Source: CAZSRL01 sp964609615 (GTDB lineage Bacteria > Bacillota_I > Bacilli_A > RF39 > UBA660). Taken from it: DNA of 64,000 bases. Where the stretch lies: the NCBI GenBank assembly GCA_964609615.1, contig CAZSRL010000002.1, positions 28,237 through 92,236 of the forward strand, in the 5' to 3' direction. The notes beneath the pieces were generated by a model, which saw only the letters and a program-made list of their open reading frames with translations, was not told where the DNA came from and did no database searches. The position numbers were made by a program, and so were the translations under genes. Of the stretch, positions 56,824 through 64,000 are shown piece by piece (the first letter of the stretch is position 1; every line of letters starts with the position of its first letter).

Positions 56824-58764
56824 AAAATATATCATTAATAATTTCATCTTTATCTTCTTTTGGTTGCGTTCCTTTTAAATAATATAATAATACTTTTTTA
56901 TTATTTTCATTTGGTTTTCCAGAAATGGGATTAACTTCTTTTGCGATAACATTTGAGGGGATATCATACCATTTGTTTTTTTTGCCTTTTAAAAATTCTT
57001 CAGAAGTATATGCCCAAATATTTTTTGCAATTCTAGACTTGTTATTTTCTACACTACTATTATCATCATTTCCAACCCACACCATTATAAGAGAGTCTGG
57101 ATTGTAGCCAATAGTCCAATAATCGGTGCCAGTGCTACCACTTTTAACTGCGTACTTTTTTGTTAATTTACTTTTAATAGAAATCATAGTTGGAGAACTA
57201 TAATCAATAAAATCATAATTATAAGTGTTAGATAGCATTTCATTTAAAATAAATACATTTTCTTTTTTTAATGAATAATTGTTATTATTTTTATGTTTAT
57301 ATAAAGTCTTATTGTTAAAATTTTTAACTTTCCGTATAATATATGCCTCATTTGAAATTCCATTATTTGCTAAAGTAATATAACCATTTGAATAATCTAA
57401 CATATTTATTTCGCTTGTTCCAAGTGCAAGAGAAGGAGAATATGATAAGCGTTTTTTTATACCACTTTTTTTGAGTGTGTTAATAAGTTCATCTTCTCCT
57501 AAAACAAATGAGTTTTAACTGCATAAATATTATCAGAGTATGCAATAGCCGCAGCCATTGAAATATTTTTATTAGCATATTTATTATTTGAATTTTTTGG
57601 TGAATATATTTTGTTATTATCTACATTAAAAATTGTTTTTTCGCTTTTAAATGTTGAACTAGGAGTAAGTCCATTTTCTAAAGCGCTGTAATAAAGAAAA
57701 GGTTTAATTGTAGATCCAACTTGTCTTTTAGATTGTGTAACCCTATTGTATTCACTTATTTTATAATCTTTTCCACCAATTAATGCAACAACTTTACCAG
57801 TTTTTGGTTTAATAATAACACTAGCAACTTGCAAGTTATCATTATTATCCATATATTTAGAAATGTTTTTATTTAAAATGTTTTGCGCATTGCTGTCATA
57901 ATTTGTATATATCTTTAAACCACCTGTTTTAATTAAAGATTCCGGAATTTCTTTTATATTTTTTAATTCACTTAGTACAGCCTCTTTATAATAATTTAAA
58001 TTGTATTCTTTCAAATTGTTATCAACTGATTTAATTGTTATTTTTTCATTTAGAGCTTCTTTCATTTCACTTTTTTTTATGTAACCATTTGAAACCATGC
58101 TTTTTAACACTGTTTTTTGTCTGTTTTTAGCATTACTATAATTATAAACTAAATTATATTTTGTTGGATTTTTGGGAATGCCCACAATTAATGATGCTTC
58201 AGCTAAAGATAATTCTTTAGCACTCTTACCATAGTAATAATTACTAGCATTTTCTATTCCATAGTTACCACCACCATAATTTATAGTGTTTAAATAACCT
58301 TCAAGTATTTCTTTTTTTGAATAGTGAGTTTCTAATTCAAAGGTTAATAATGCTTCATTAATTTTTCTATTCCAATTTTTTCTAAAATCCATATATAAGT
58401 TTTTAACATATTGTTGTGATATTGTACTAGCACCTTGATTCAAATTTTTATTTTTAATATTAGTTAAAGCAGCAGAAATAATTCTAATATAATCAAATCC
58501 TTTGTGTTTAAAAAAGTTTTTATCTTCAACACTAATAGTTGAATTAATTATATTTTTTGAAATATTATTATATTCTATCCATTTTGAACCGTTGGTATTA
58601 GAAAACATTAATTTATTATCTTTATCATAAAATGATATTTGATTAGCAGTTTTAAGAGGTGTTTTTGGAGTTAAATATGCATAAAAGTATAAACAGAGAT
58701 TAAAAAAAACAATTATAATAAGGCAAATAGTAAGTACTTTTATTATAGAATAAATTTTTTTCAT
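56813..58764 (-). pseudogene. Class A penicillin-binding protein (PBP1-like), split by a one-base frameshift
   Basis: A bifunctional peptidoglycan synthase. The first part (58764 down to 57499, 421 residues) has a membrane helix (about 8-30), the glycosyltransferase domain with VEDKNFFKHKGFD and QGASTISQQYVKN, and the transpeptidase motifs STIK (about 351) and YSDN. It stops at TAG in the run TTTTAGG. The rest, with LGEDELINTLKKSG and then KSGSTGTDYW (the KTG box), is intact in the -1 frame. Adding one T at 57501-57504 restores a 650-residue protein. All catalytic motifs survive, so this may be a recent mutation, an assembly error or a slippage site. It faces noc and is on the lagging strand here. 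Confidence 0.85.
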
Positions 58765-58840
58765 TATTGCCCTCCAATACGTTATATTTATAGTATGTAA
58801 GAAAAAAAAATAAATATTAGTATATTTTTAAAAAGTATTA

Positions 58841-58856
58841 TGCTATAATGTTGGAG
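58841..58856 (+). promoter_or_regulatory. Extended -10 promoter of rpoE
   Basis: TGCTATAATG (58841-58850) is an extended -10 element with a perfect TATAAT at 58844-58849; no good -35 is visible. A 19-codon upstream open frame begins a few bases after the expected start point. Confidence 0.65.
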
Positions 58857-58861
58857 AAAAA

Positions 58862-58921
58862 ATGTATTCAATAAAAGAAAACGTTTTGAATATAATAAAT
58901 AAAAAAGGTTTTGGAGGTTAA
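58862..58921 (+). CDS. Possible 19-residue upstream peptide ahead of rpoE
   Basis: An ATG closely after GGAG starts a short frame whose last codons, GGA GGT TAA, are the ribosome binding site of rpoE; its stop is 2 bp from the rpoE ATG. Translation of this frame would influence rpoE initiation. It may be chance in such AT-rich DNA. No family match. Confidence 0.25.
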   Translation: MYSIKENVLNIINKKGFGG

Positions 58922-58923
58922 AG

Positions 58924-59346
58924 ATGAAATTAAAATATACTACTGAGGAATTAGAAACAATGGCATATGATGATTTAGCTTATATGATTTTAAAAGAAAA
59001 AGGTAAAAAAATGAAAACAATGGATATATTTCAAATTATTTGTAAAAATTTGAATATTTCGTCAAGTAATTATGAAGATAAAATTGCAGATTTTTTTACT
59101 TTATTAGCAACAGAAAAAAGATTTATACAATTACCAAAGGGATATTGGGATTTAAAAGAAAACTATACTTGTGAAATTAAAATGGATGATAATAACGATG
59201 ATATAGAAGATGATTTAGATAAAGATTTTAAAGAACCAATTGAAGAAGAACCAGAAGATTATTATGATGCAAAAAATCCTGATGATGATGAAGTAGACGA
59301 TGGATTAGGAGATTTAGTTGTTGTAGATGATATAGAAGAAGAGTAA
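58924..59346 (+). CDS. rpoE: DNA-directed RNA polymerase delta subunit RpoE
   Basis: The delta subunit of Firmicutes RNA polymerase speeds recycling and reduces non-specific binding. The 140-residue protein has the folded N-terminal HARE-HTH domain (about 1-85, with TMDIFQIICKNLN and GYWDLKE) and a strongly acidic disordered tail of Asp and Glu (about 95-140). GGAGG precedes the ATG. It leads the prfA-prmC-spoIIR-mntP-aldolase run. Confidence 0.94.
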   Translation: MKLKYTTEELETMAYDDLAYMILKEKGKKMKTMDIFQIICKNLNISSSNYEDKIADFFTLLATEKRFIQLPKGYWDLKENYTCEIKMDDNNDDIEDDLDKDFKEPIEEEPEDYYDAKNPDDDEVDDGLGDLVVVDDIEEE

Positions 59347-59376
59347 TTCTTCTTTTTCGGCGAAAGGAGTGAAAAT

Positions 59377-60432
59377 ATGATAGAAAGATTAGAGTCAATA
59401 TTAAAAAAATATAATGAACTAGTAGATGAATTAAACAAGCCAGATGTGTATGAAGATTTTAATACTATGAAGAAATTATCAAAAGAAAAAACTGATTTAG
59501 AAGAAATAGTAAATGAGTATAATGTTTATAAAAACATTTTAACTGATTTAGAAGCTGCTGAAGAGATGCTGAATAATGAAGAAATGATTGAATATGCACA
59601 AGAAGAAATAGATAATTTAAAACACTTGAAGGAAATTAGTGAAAATAAATTAAGTATCTTATTAATTCCAAAAGATAAAAATGATGATAAAAATATAATA
59701 ATGGAAATTAGAGGAGCTGCTGGAGGAGATGAAGCAAATATTTTTGCTGGGGATTTATATAGAATGTATTCAAGATATATTGAACATCAAGGATGGAAAA
59801 TTGAAGTTTTAAATGAAGAAGTGTGTTCAGCAGGAGGTTATTCTCAGATTGAAATGATGGTAAAGGGAGATAATGTTTATTCAAAAATGAAATTTGAAAA
59901 CGGCTCTCACAGAGTACAAAGAGTTCCTCAAACAGAAACGCAAGGAAGAGTGCATACCTCTACCGCAACTGTATTAGTTATGCCTGAAGCAGAAGAAATA
60001 GATGTTAAAATTAATGATAAAGATTTAAAAATAGATGTATATCACAGCGGAGGAGCAGGAGGACAAAGTGTTAATACAACTGATAGTGCCGTTAGAATAA
60101 CACATTTACCAACGGGGATTGTTGTTACTTGTCAAAATGAAAGAAGTCAAATTAAAAATAAAGAAAAGGCTATGACTATTTTAAAATCTAGAGTGTATGA
60201 GTTAGAATTAACAAAACAAGAAGAACAAATAGGCAATGATAGAAGAATAAAAATTGGAAAAGGCGACAGAAGCGAAAAGATAAGAACATATAATTATCCA
60301 CAGAACAGAGTGACTGATCATAGAATAAATTTAAGTGTAATGTATCTTGATAAAGTAATGAATGGAGACTTAAACGAAATAATTGAAGCACTAATAACAG
60401 AAGATCATAAAAGAAAATTAGAAGGTAAATAA
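59377..60432 (+). CDS. prfA: Peptide chain release factor 1
   Basis: RF1 ends translation at UAA and UAG. The 351-residue protein has the GGQ motif in HSGGAGGQSVNTTDSAVR (Gly-Gly-Gln about 228-230), the helical N-terminal domain, and the codon-recognition region containing GRVHTSTATV, where the PxT-type loop is replaced by the RF1 pattern. It ends by overlapping prmC, which methylates its GGQ glutamine. Confidence 0.96.
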   Translation: MIERLESILKKYNELVDELNKPDVYEDFNTMKKLSKEKTDLEEIVNEYNVYKNILTDLEAAEEMLNNEEMIEYAQEEIDNLKHLKEISENKLSILLIPKDKNDDKNIIMEIRGAAGGDEANIFAGDLYRMYSRYIEHQGWKIEVLNEEVCSAGGYSQIEMMVKGDNVYSKMKFENGSHRVQRVPQTETQGRVHTSTATVLVMPEAEEIDVKINDKDLKIDVYHSGGAGGQSVNTTDSAVRITHLPTGIVVTCQNERSQIKNKEKAMTILKSRVYELELTKQEEQIGNDRRIKIGKGDRSEKIRTYNYPQNRVTDHRINLSVMYLDKVMNGDLNEIIEALITEDHKRKLEGK

Positions 60433-61169
60433 TGAAAGAAAAAATTGAACAACTTGGAATAGCATCAGTAGAAGCAGATACGTTATTAAGAGTTTCTAAA
60501 AATATAAACAAAGATTATAAAAAACTTTTAAAAGGGTACCCAATTCAGTATTTAATTGGGTATTCTAATTTTTATGGTATTAAAATAAAAATAAATAAAC
60601 ATACATTAATTCCTAGGTTTGAAACAGAAACTTTAGTTGAAAAAACTTTGAATTATATAATACAAGCAAATATAAAAAAACCAAATATTTTAGACATGTG
60701 TACAGGATCAGGTTGTATTGCTATAGCATTAAAAAAAGAAATAAAATGTAGAGTTATTGCATCAGATATTTCTCCTAAAGCTCTGTTAGTAGCAAAATAT
60801 AATTCAAATAATAATAATTTGAAAATAAAATTTGTTAAAAGTAATTTGTTTAAAAACATAAATAAAAAATATGATGTTATTATATCTAATCCGCCATATG
60901 TAAAAAAAGAAGATAATATTTCTAAAATTGTAAAATATGAACCTCACATTGCACTTTATGCAAAAGACAAAGGTAATTATTATATTAAACATATAATAAA
61001 CGGTTCTAAAGAACATTTAAAGGAAAAGGGTATAATTGCTATAGAAATAAATAATTATGATGTAGAAACCATTAAAACGTATGCAGAAAGCATATATCCT
61101 AATTCAATAATAAAAATAGAAAAAGACTTGTCAAATAAAGATAGATTTTTATTTATAATAAATGAATAA
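60432..61169 (+). CDS. prmC: Release factor glutamine methyltransferase PrmC
   Basis: PrmC methylates the Gln of the GGQ motif in release factors. The 245-residue protein has PIQYLIGYSNFYG, the SAM motif LDMCTGSGCIAIAL and the catalytic NPPYV (about 153-157). The N-terminal domain is short. Its ATG overlaps the prfA stop (one base), so the enzyme is co-translated with its substrate. Confidence 0.95.
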   Translation: MKEKIEQLGIASVEADTLLRVSKNINKDYKKLLKGYPIQYLIGYSNFYGIKIKINKHTLIPRFETETLVEKTLNYIIQANIKKPNILDMCTGSGCIAIALKKEIKCRVIASDISPKALLVAKYNSNNNNLKIKFVKSNLFKNINKKYDVIISNPPYVKKEDNISKIVKYEPHIALYAKDKGNYYIKHIINGSKEHLKEKGIIAIEINNYDVETIKTYAESIYPNSIIKIEKDLSNKDRFLFIINE

Positions 61170-61175
61170 ATAATT

Positions 61176-61214
61176 AAAACACTTATCAATATATATTAGA
61201 AAGGTAAGTGTTTT
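61176..61214 (+). promoter_or_regulatory. Hairpin enclosing the spoIIR ribosome binding site
   Basis: AAAACACTTA (61176-61185) pairs with TAAGTGTTTT (61205-61214). The loop contains the spoIIR Shine-Dalgarno GAAAGG, and the spoIIR ATG follows two bases after the stem. It can act as a terminator for prmC (Ts at its end) or as a control on spoIIR translation. Confidence 0.5.
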
Positions 61215-61215
61215 T

Positions 61216-61731
61216 ATGAAAAAAATATTATTATTATTATCTTTATTAGTGTTGTTATGTTATTTAAATTATCTAAAAAAGGAAGAAATTATAATACCAA
61301 AAGACGCCATTAGATTTAGAATAATACCTAATTCAAATGATATTAAAGACTTAGCAATAAAAGAAAAAGTAAAAAAAGCTTTAAACAAAACCTTATCAAT
61401 TGAAAAAAAACAGTCATTAAAAGAAGCAAGAGAAGAAATAAATAATAGAAAAAGTGAAGTTAATAATGAAATAAAAAATGTATTTAAAGAAAATAATTAT
61501 AACGAAACATATGAATTATCATATGGTTTAAATTATTTTCCAGAAAAAAAATATAAAGGAATAAAATATGAAGAAGGTAATTATGAATCACTTGTTGTAA
61601 AAATTGGAGATGCTAAAGGAGATAATTTTTGGTGTGTGTTATATCCGCCATTATGCATGATGGATGAAAAAGTGAAAAATAAAAAGGAGTATAGATTGTT
61701 TATTAAAGATATATTTAGCAAATACTTATAA
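61216..61731 (+). CDS. spoIIR: Stage II sporulation protein R (SpoIIR)
   Basis: SpoIIR is the forespore signal that activates the pro-sigma-E protease SpoIIGA in the mother cell. The 171-residue protein has an N-terminal export signal (about 3-18), DAIRFRIIPNSN and the hallmark GNYESLVVKIG and NFWCVLYPPLCMMD (Trp139 region). The end is shorter than in B. subtilis. The order prfA-prmC-spoIIR-mntP is the same as in Bacillus. This is the strongest sporulation-specific gene in the window. Confidence 0.93.
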   Translation: MKKILLLLSLLVLLCYLNYLKKEEIIIPKDAIRFRIIPNSNDIKDLAIKEKVKKALNKTLSIEKKQSLKEAREEINNRKSEVNNEIKNVFKENNYNETYELSYGLNYFPEKKYKGIKYEEGNYESLVVKIGDAKGDNFWCVLYPPLCMMDEKVKNKKEYRLFIKDIFSKYL

Positions 61732-61752
61732 TACACTTATATAGGTGAGATA

Positions 61753-62283
61753 ATGAACATAGTTACTTTATTATTAATTGCAATTTCTTTGAGTGTTGAT
61801 GCTTTTTGTGTAAGTTTGTCATATGGATTATTATATATTAATAATAAAAAGATTGTTATATGTTCAGCTGTAGTTGGAATGTTTCATTTTATAATGCCAT
61901 TATTAGGTTATTTTGGATCATTACCTTTTTTAAACATTTTACAAATAAATTCAAAATATATTATAAGTAGTATTTTTATGTTGATAATTTTTGAAATAAT
62001 TAAATCATTTAAAGAAAGTAAAAAAGAATTAAAACTAAATTATTTAAATATTATATTATTAGCATTTTTGGTATCTATAGATAGTTTTACTGTTGGTATA
62101 GGGCTATCCTTTATTACAAATAATGTTATTATAGCCTGTGTTATTTTTTCTATAGTAAGTGCTAGTTTTACATTCACTGGAATGAAGTTAGGAAAAATAT
62201 TAAATAACAAATTTGGTTCAATATCAAAAATTTTAGGAATAACGTTGCTGTCTTTATTAACATTATCATTTTTATTTAAATAA
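61753..62283 (+). CDS. mntP: Manganese efflux pump MntP
   Basis: A 176-residue membrane protein with six hydrophobic segments in two homologous halves. The paired signatures are SLSVDAFCVSLSYGL (about 13-27) and LVSIDSFTVGIGLSF (about 109-123), with the conserved Asp residues for Mn2+ export. It follows spoIIR, the Bacillus order. Confidence 0.93.
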   Translation: MNIVTLLLIAISLSVDAFCVSLSYGLLYINNKKIVICSAVVGMFHFIMPLLGYFGSLPFLNILQINSKYIISSIFMLIIFEIIKSFKESKKELKLNYLNIILLAFLVSIDSFTVGIGLSFITNNVIIACVIFSIVSASFTFTGMKLGKILNNKFGSISKILGITLLSLLTLSFLFK

Positions 62284-62362
62284 AAAGTAAACAAAATGTT
62301 TTTTTTGTTATATTTAATTGACTAATATTTTTAAAAATATTATATTTATAATAGGTGAAATT

Positions 62363-63190
62363 ATGTATAAAAAAATTATATTAAAAGCATACAAAGAAAA
62401 ATATGCTATACCACAATTTAACTTTGATAGTTTAGAAATGGCAAAATTTATTCTAGAGGAATGTGAAAGATTAAAATCCCCAGTTTTTTTAGCAGTGTCA
62501 GAAGGAGCAATAAAATATATGGGTGGTTTAGCAGTTACTACATATCTTGTAAGAGGATTAATAAGAGATTTAAATATTAAAATCCCAGTTATCTTACATT
62601 TAGATCATGGAAAAAGCTTAGAAATGTGTGAAAAAGCAATAGATTATGGTTTTAGATCTGTAATGTTAGATCTATCATATAAACCAATTGAAGAAAATAT
62701 AAAAGAAATAAATAAGTTAGTTAAATATAATAAAAAAGCAATAGTAGAATGTGAAGTTGGAGGAATCGGAAAAGAAGGAAACAAAAACATTAAATATGCA
62801 TTATTAGATGATTGTAAAAAAATAGCGAGAGAAACAAAAACTACTACATTAGCGCCAGCTATTGGAACAGTTCACGGACTATATAAGGGTAAACAAAATA
62901 TTAATATAGATTTATTAAAAGAAATAAATAAAAACTTAAATATTCCTCTAGTTTTACATGGAGGAAGCGATACAAATGAGGAAATAATAAAAGAATGCAT
63001 TAATAATGGTATAAGTAAAGTAAATATAAATACAAATTTAAAACAAGCTTGGACAAAAGGAGTTATCCAATATATTAATAGTAATAAAAAGGAATATGAT
63101 TATAGAAAATTTGTTTTAAATGCAGAAAAATACATAAAAAAAACAATTGAAGAAAAAGTATTGTTATTCGGTAGTAACGGAAAAGCATAA
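62363..63190 (+). CDS. fba: Class II fructose-bisphosphate aldolase family protein
   Basis: A 275-residue zinc-dependent aldolase. It has the start YAIPQFNFDSLEMAKFI, HLDHGKS (Asp81 and His82), CEVGGIGKEGN, GTVHGLYKGKQ, and LVLHGGSDTNEE (zinc His). It probably cleaves fructose-1,6-bisphosphate, but a ketose-bisphosphate specificity for tagatose is possible; in the family these are close. The ATG at 62363 follows AGGTG; an in-frame start 15 codons upstream is less likely. Confidence 0.88.
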   Translation: MYKKIILKAYKEKYAIPQFNFDSLEMAKFILEECERLKSPVFLAVSEGAIKYMGGLAVTTYLVRGLIRDLNIKIPVILHLDHGKSLEMCEKAIDYGFRSVMLDLSYKPIEENIKEINKLVKYNKKAIVECEVGGIGKEGNKNIKYALLDDCKKIARETKTTTLAPAIGTVHGLYKGKQNINIDLLKEINKNLNIPLVLHGGSDTNEEIIKECINNGISKVNINTNLKQAWTKGVIQYINSNKKEYDYRKFVLNAEKYIKKTIEEKVLLFGSNGKA

Positions 63191-63210
63191 AATATGTGAT
63201 AATAATAAAA

Positions 63211-63246
63211 AACAGAGAATACATTATAGTATATTCTGTTTTTTTA
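63211..63246 (+). terminator. Intrinsic terminator after fba
   Basis: CAGAGAATAC pairs with GTATATTCTG (one mismatch and one G-T), followed by seven Ts. The next gene's ribosome binding site (GGGGG) begins a few bases on. Confidence 0.75.
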
Positions 63247-63256
63247 TGGGGGAAAA

Positions 63257-63962
63257 ATGAAAAAAAAAAAAAATAATAATATTATTGTGTATATTACCTA
63301 TAATAATTATATATAAATCTACATATGTAAATAAAAATGATTATCTTGCTCTTGGAGATGGTTTATCATTAGGATGGACACATTATGGGACAATAGGATA
63401 TGGATATACTGATTATATAAGAGATTATTTAGATAAAAAGGATAAATTAAAAACATATAATAAGTCTTTTTCAGAAAAAAACATTACAGTAGTTGAATTA
63501 ATTTCAAAAATTGAAAGCAACGAAAAAACAATTAATAATTCAAAAGAAGTTCATATACAAAAATCAATTCATGACTCTGAAATAATAACTTTAAGTATTG
63601 GAAACAATGAAATAAGTAATATAATAAAGTTCACAAAAAATTCAAAAGAAAGTTATGTACAAATGAATAAAATTATTAATAAAATAAATTATTTGCTTGA
63701 ATTATTAAGAAATTATAATCAAGAACAAATATTTATAATTGGTTTTTATAGTTATGGAAAAGAAGGAGATAATAAATTAGTTGAATATATGAATAATAAT
63801 ATAAAAATAATAGCTAAAAAAAATAAAATAGATTTTGTTGACATAAACAGTGTATTAAACAATAAAATAGAATATCTTCCAAATAGTTTAGAAAATTATC
63901 CATCAAACTCTGGTTATAAAGCAATATCGAAGGAAGTAATAAAAACGTTAGATAAAAAGTAA
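63257..63962 (+). CDS. SGNH-type hydrolase-like protein, out of frame at a poly-A start tract
   Basis: The ATG at 63257 (after GGGGG) is followed by 14 As (63260-63273). With 14 the frame stops quickly; with 13 it gives a 234-residue protein with a classical export signal (KKKK then IIILLCILPIIII) that joins the long open frame. The domain has the SGNH blocks: LALGDGLSLGW, SIGNNEI (block III) and a late block with PNSGYKA, where the catalytic His position is not clear. Ser of the 'GDS' box is replaced by Gly. It may therefore bind rather than hydrolyse acyl or glycan esters. Confidence 0.65.
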
Positions 63963-64000
63963 AGTGCACAAGTGAGTGCATGAATGTTCATAAAAGTGTA

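Overview
This is the chromosomal replication-origin region of a very AT-rich, low-G+C Gram-positive bacterium of the Bacilli/Tenericutes type. Gene order follows Bacillus subtilis closely around rpmH-dnaA-dnaN-recF-gyrB-gyrA, tadA-SRP RNA-dnaX-ebfC-recR-bofA, holB-ricT-rsmI, pth-mfd-spoVT, tatD-yabE-ksgA-yabG-veg-spoVG, yabP-yabQ-divIC-tilS-ftsH, and prfA-prmC-spoIIR-mntP. The genes read through with the standard bacterial code: Trp is TGG, and TGA is a real stop where genes overlap. It is therefore not a code-4 mycoplasma. Several sporulation-family genes (gerQ, spoVG, yabP, yabQ, yabG, bofA, spoVT, spoIIR) suggest a spore-forming ancestor or a living spore former. An uncultured gut Bacilli lineage (RF39-like) is a reasonable guess, but the sequence alone cannot settle it.

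Layout. 1-4.0 kb: two unknown membrane-anchored proteins, truA and a divergent ECF transporter (ecfT and two degenerate ATPases). 4.1-7.6 kb: pduL, gerQ, a LemA-like protein, ung and an amino-acid:cation symporter. 7.6-15.9 kb: rlmH, walJ, a LysM/G5/M23 peptidase, dnaB, rplI, a formate/nitrite channel, rpsR-ssb-rpsF, a DUF975 protein and ychF. 15.9-20.7 kb: an AbgT transporter, yyzM, mscS, parB-parA and a UPF0316 protein. 20.7-30 kb: ftsH, tilS, divIC and the sporulation-flavoured block. 30-39.7 kb: mfd, pth, rsmI, ricT, holB, bofA, recR, ebfC, dnaX, tadA and a short SRP RNA. 39.76-40.39 kb: a gene-free segment with five perfect parS sites and two Noc sites. 40.4-49.1 kb: gyrA, gyrB, recF, comK, dnaN and dnaA. 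49.1-49.5 kb: the origin, with DnaA boxes and a consensus rpmH promoter. 49.5-56.8 kb: rpmH, rnpA, yidC, jag, mnmE, mnmG, rsmG and noc. 56.8-58.8 kb: a class A penicillin-binding protein gene broken by a frameshift. 58.9-64 kb: rpoE, prfA, prmC, spoIIR, mntP, a class II aldolase and an SGNH-type protein. Nearly all genes point away from the origin.

The most interesting system is the chromosome-organising one. ParB (18.4 kb) should bind five TGTTCCACGTGGAACA sites packed into 535 bp. The second ParB-like protein (55.6 kb) has Noc-type recognition residues and a long acidic linker, and it lacks the membrane-anchoring N-terminus of B. subtilis Noc. The window holds five perfect copies of the B. 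subtilis Noc site ATTTCCCGGGAAAT. Two of these sit inside mfd and rsmI, where they use the otherwise scarce Arg codon CGG, and two are interleaved with the parS array. One Noc site is the centre of a 40-bp perfect palindrome. The parS nearest gyrA also looks like the gyrA terminator.

Other points: a shortened ComK lies between dnaN and recF; three genes are off frame by one base at homopolymers; the ECF ATPases have lost standard catalytic residues; a 73-nt SRP RNA with a clear promoter sits beside a Noc site.
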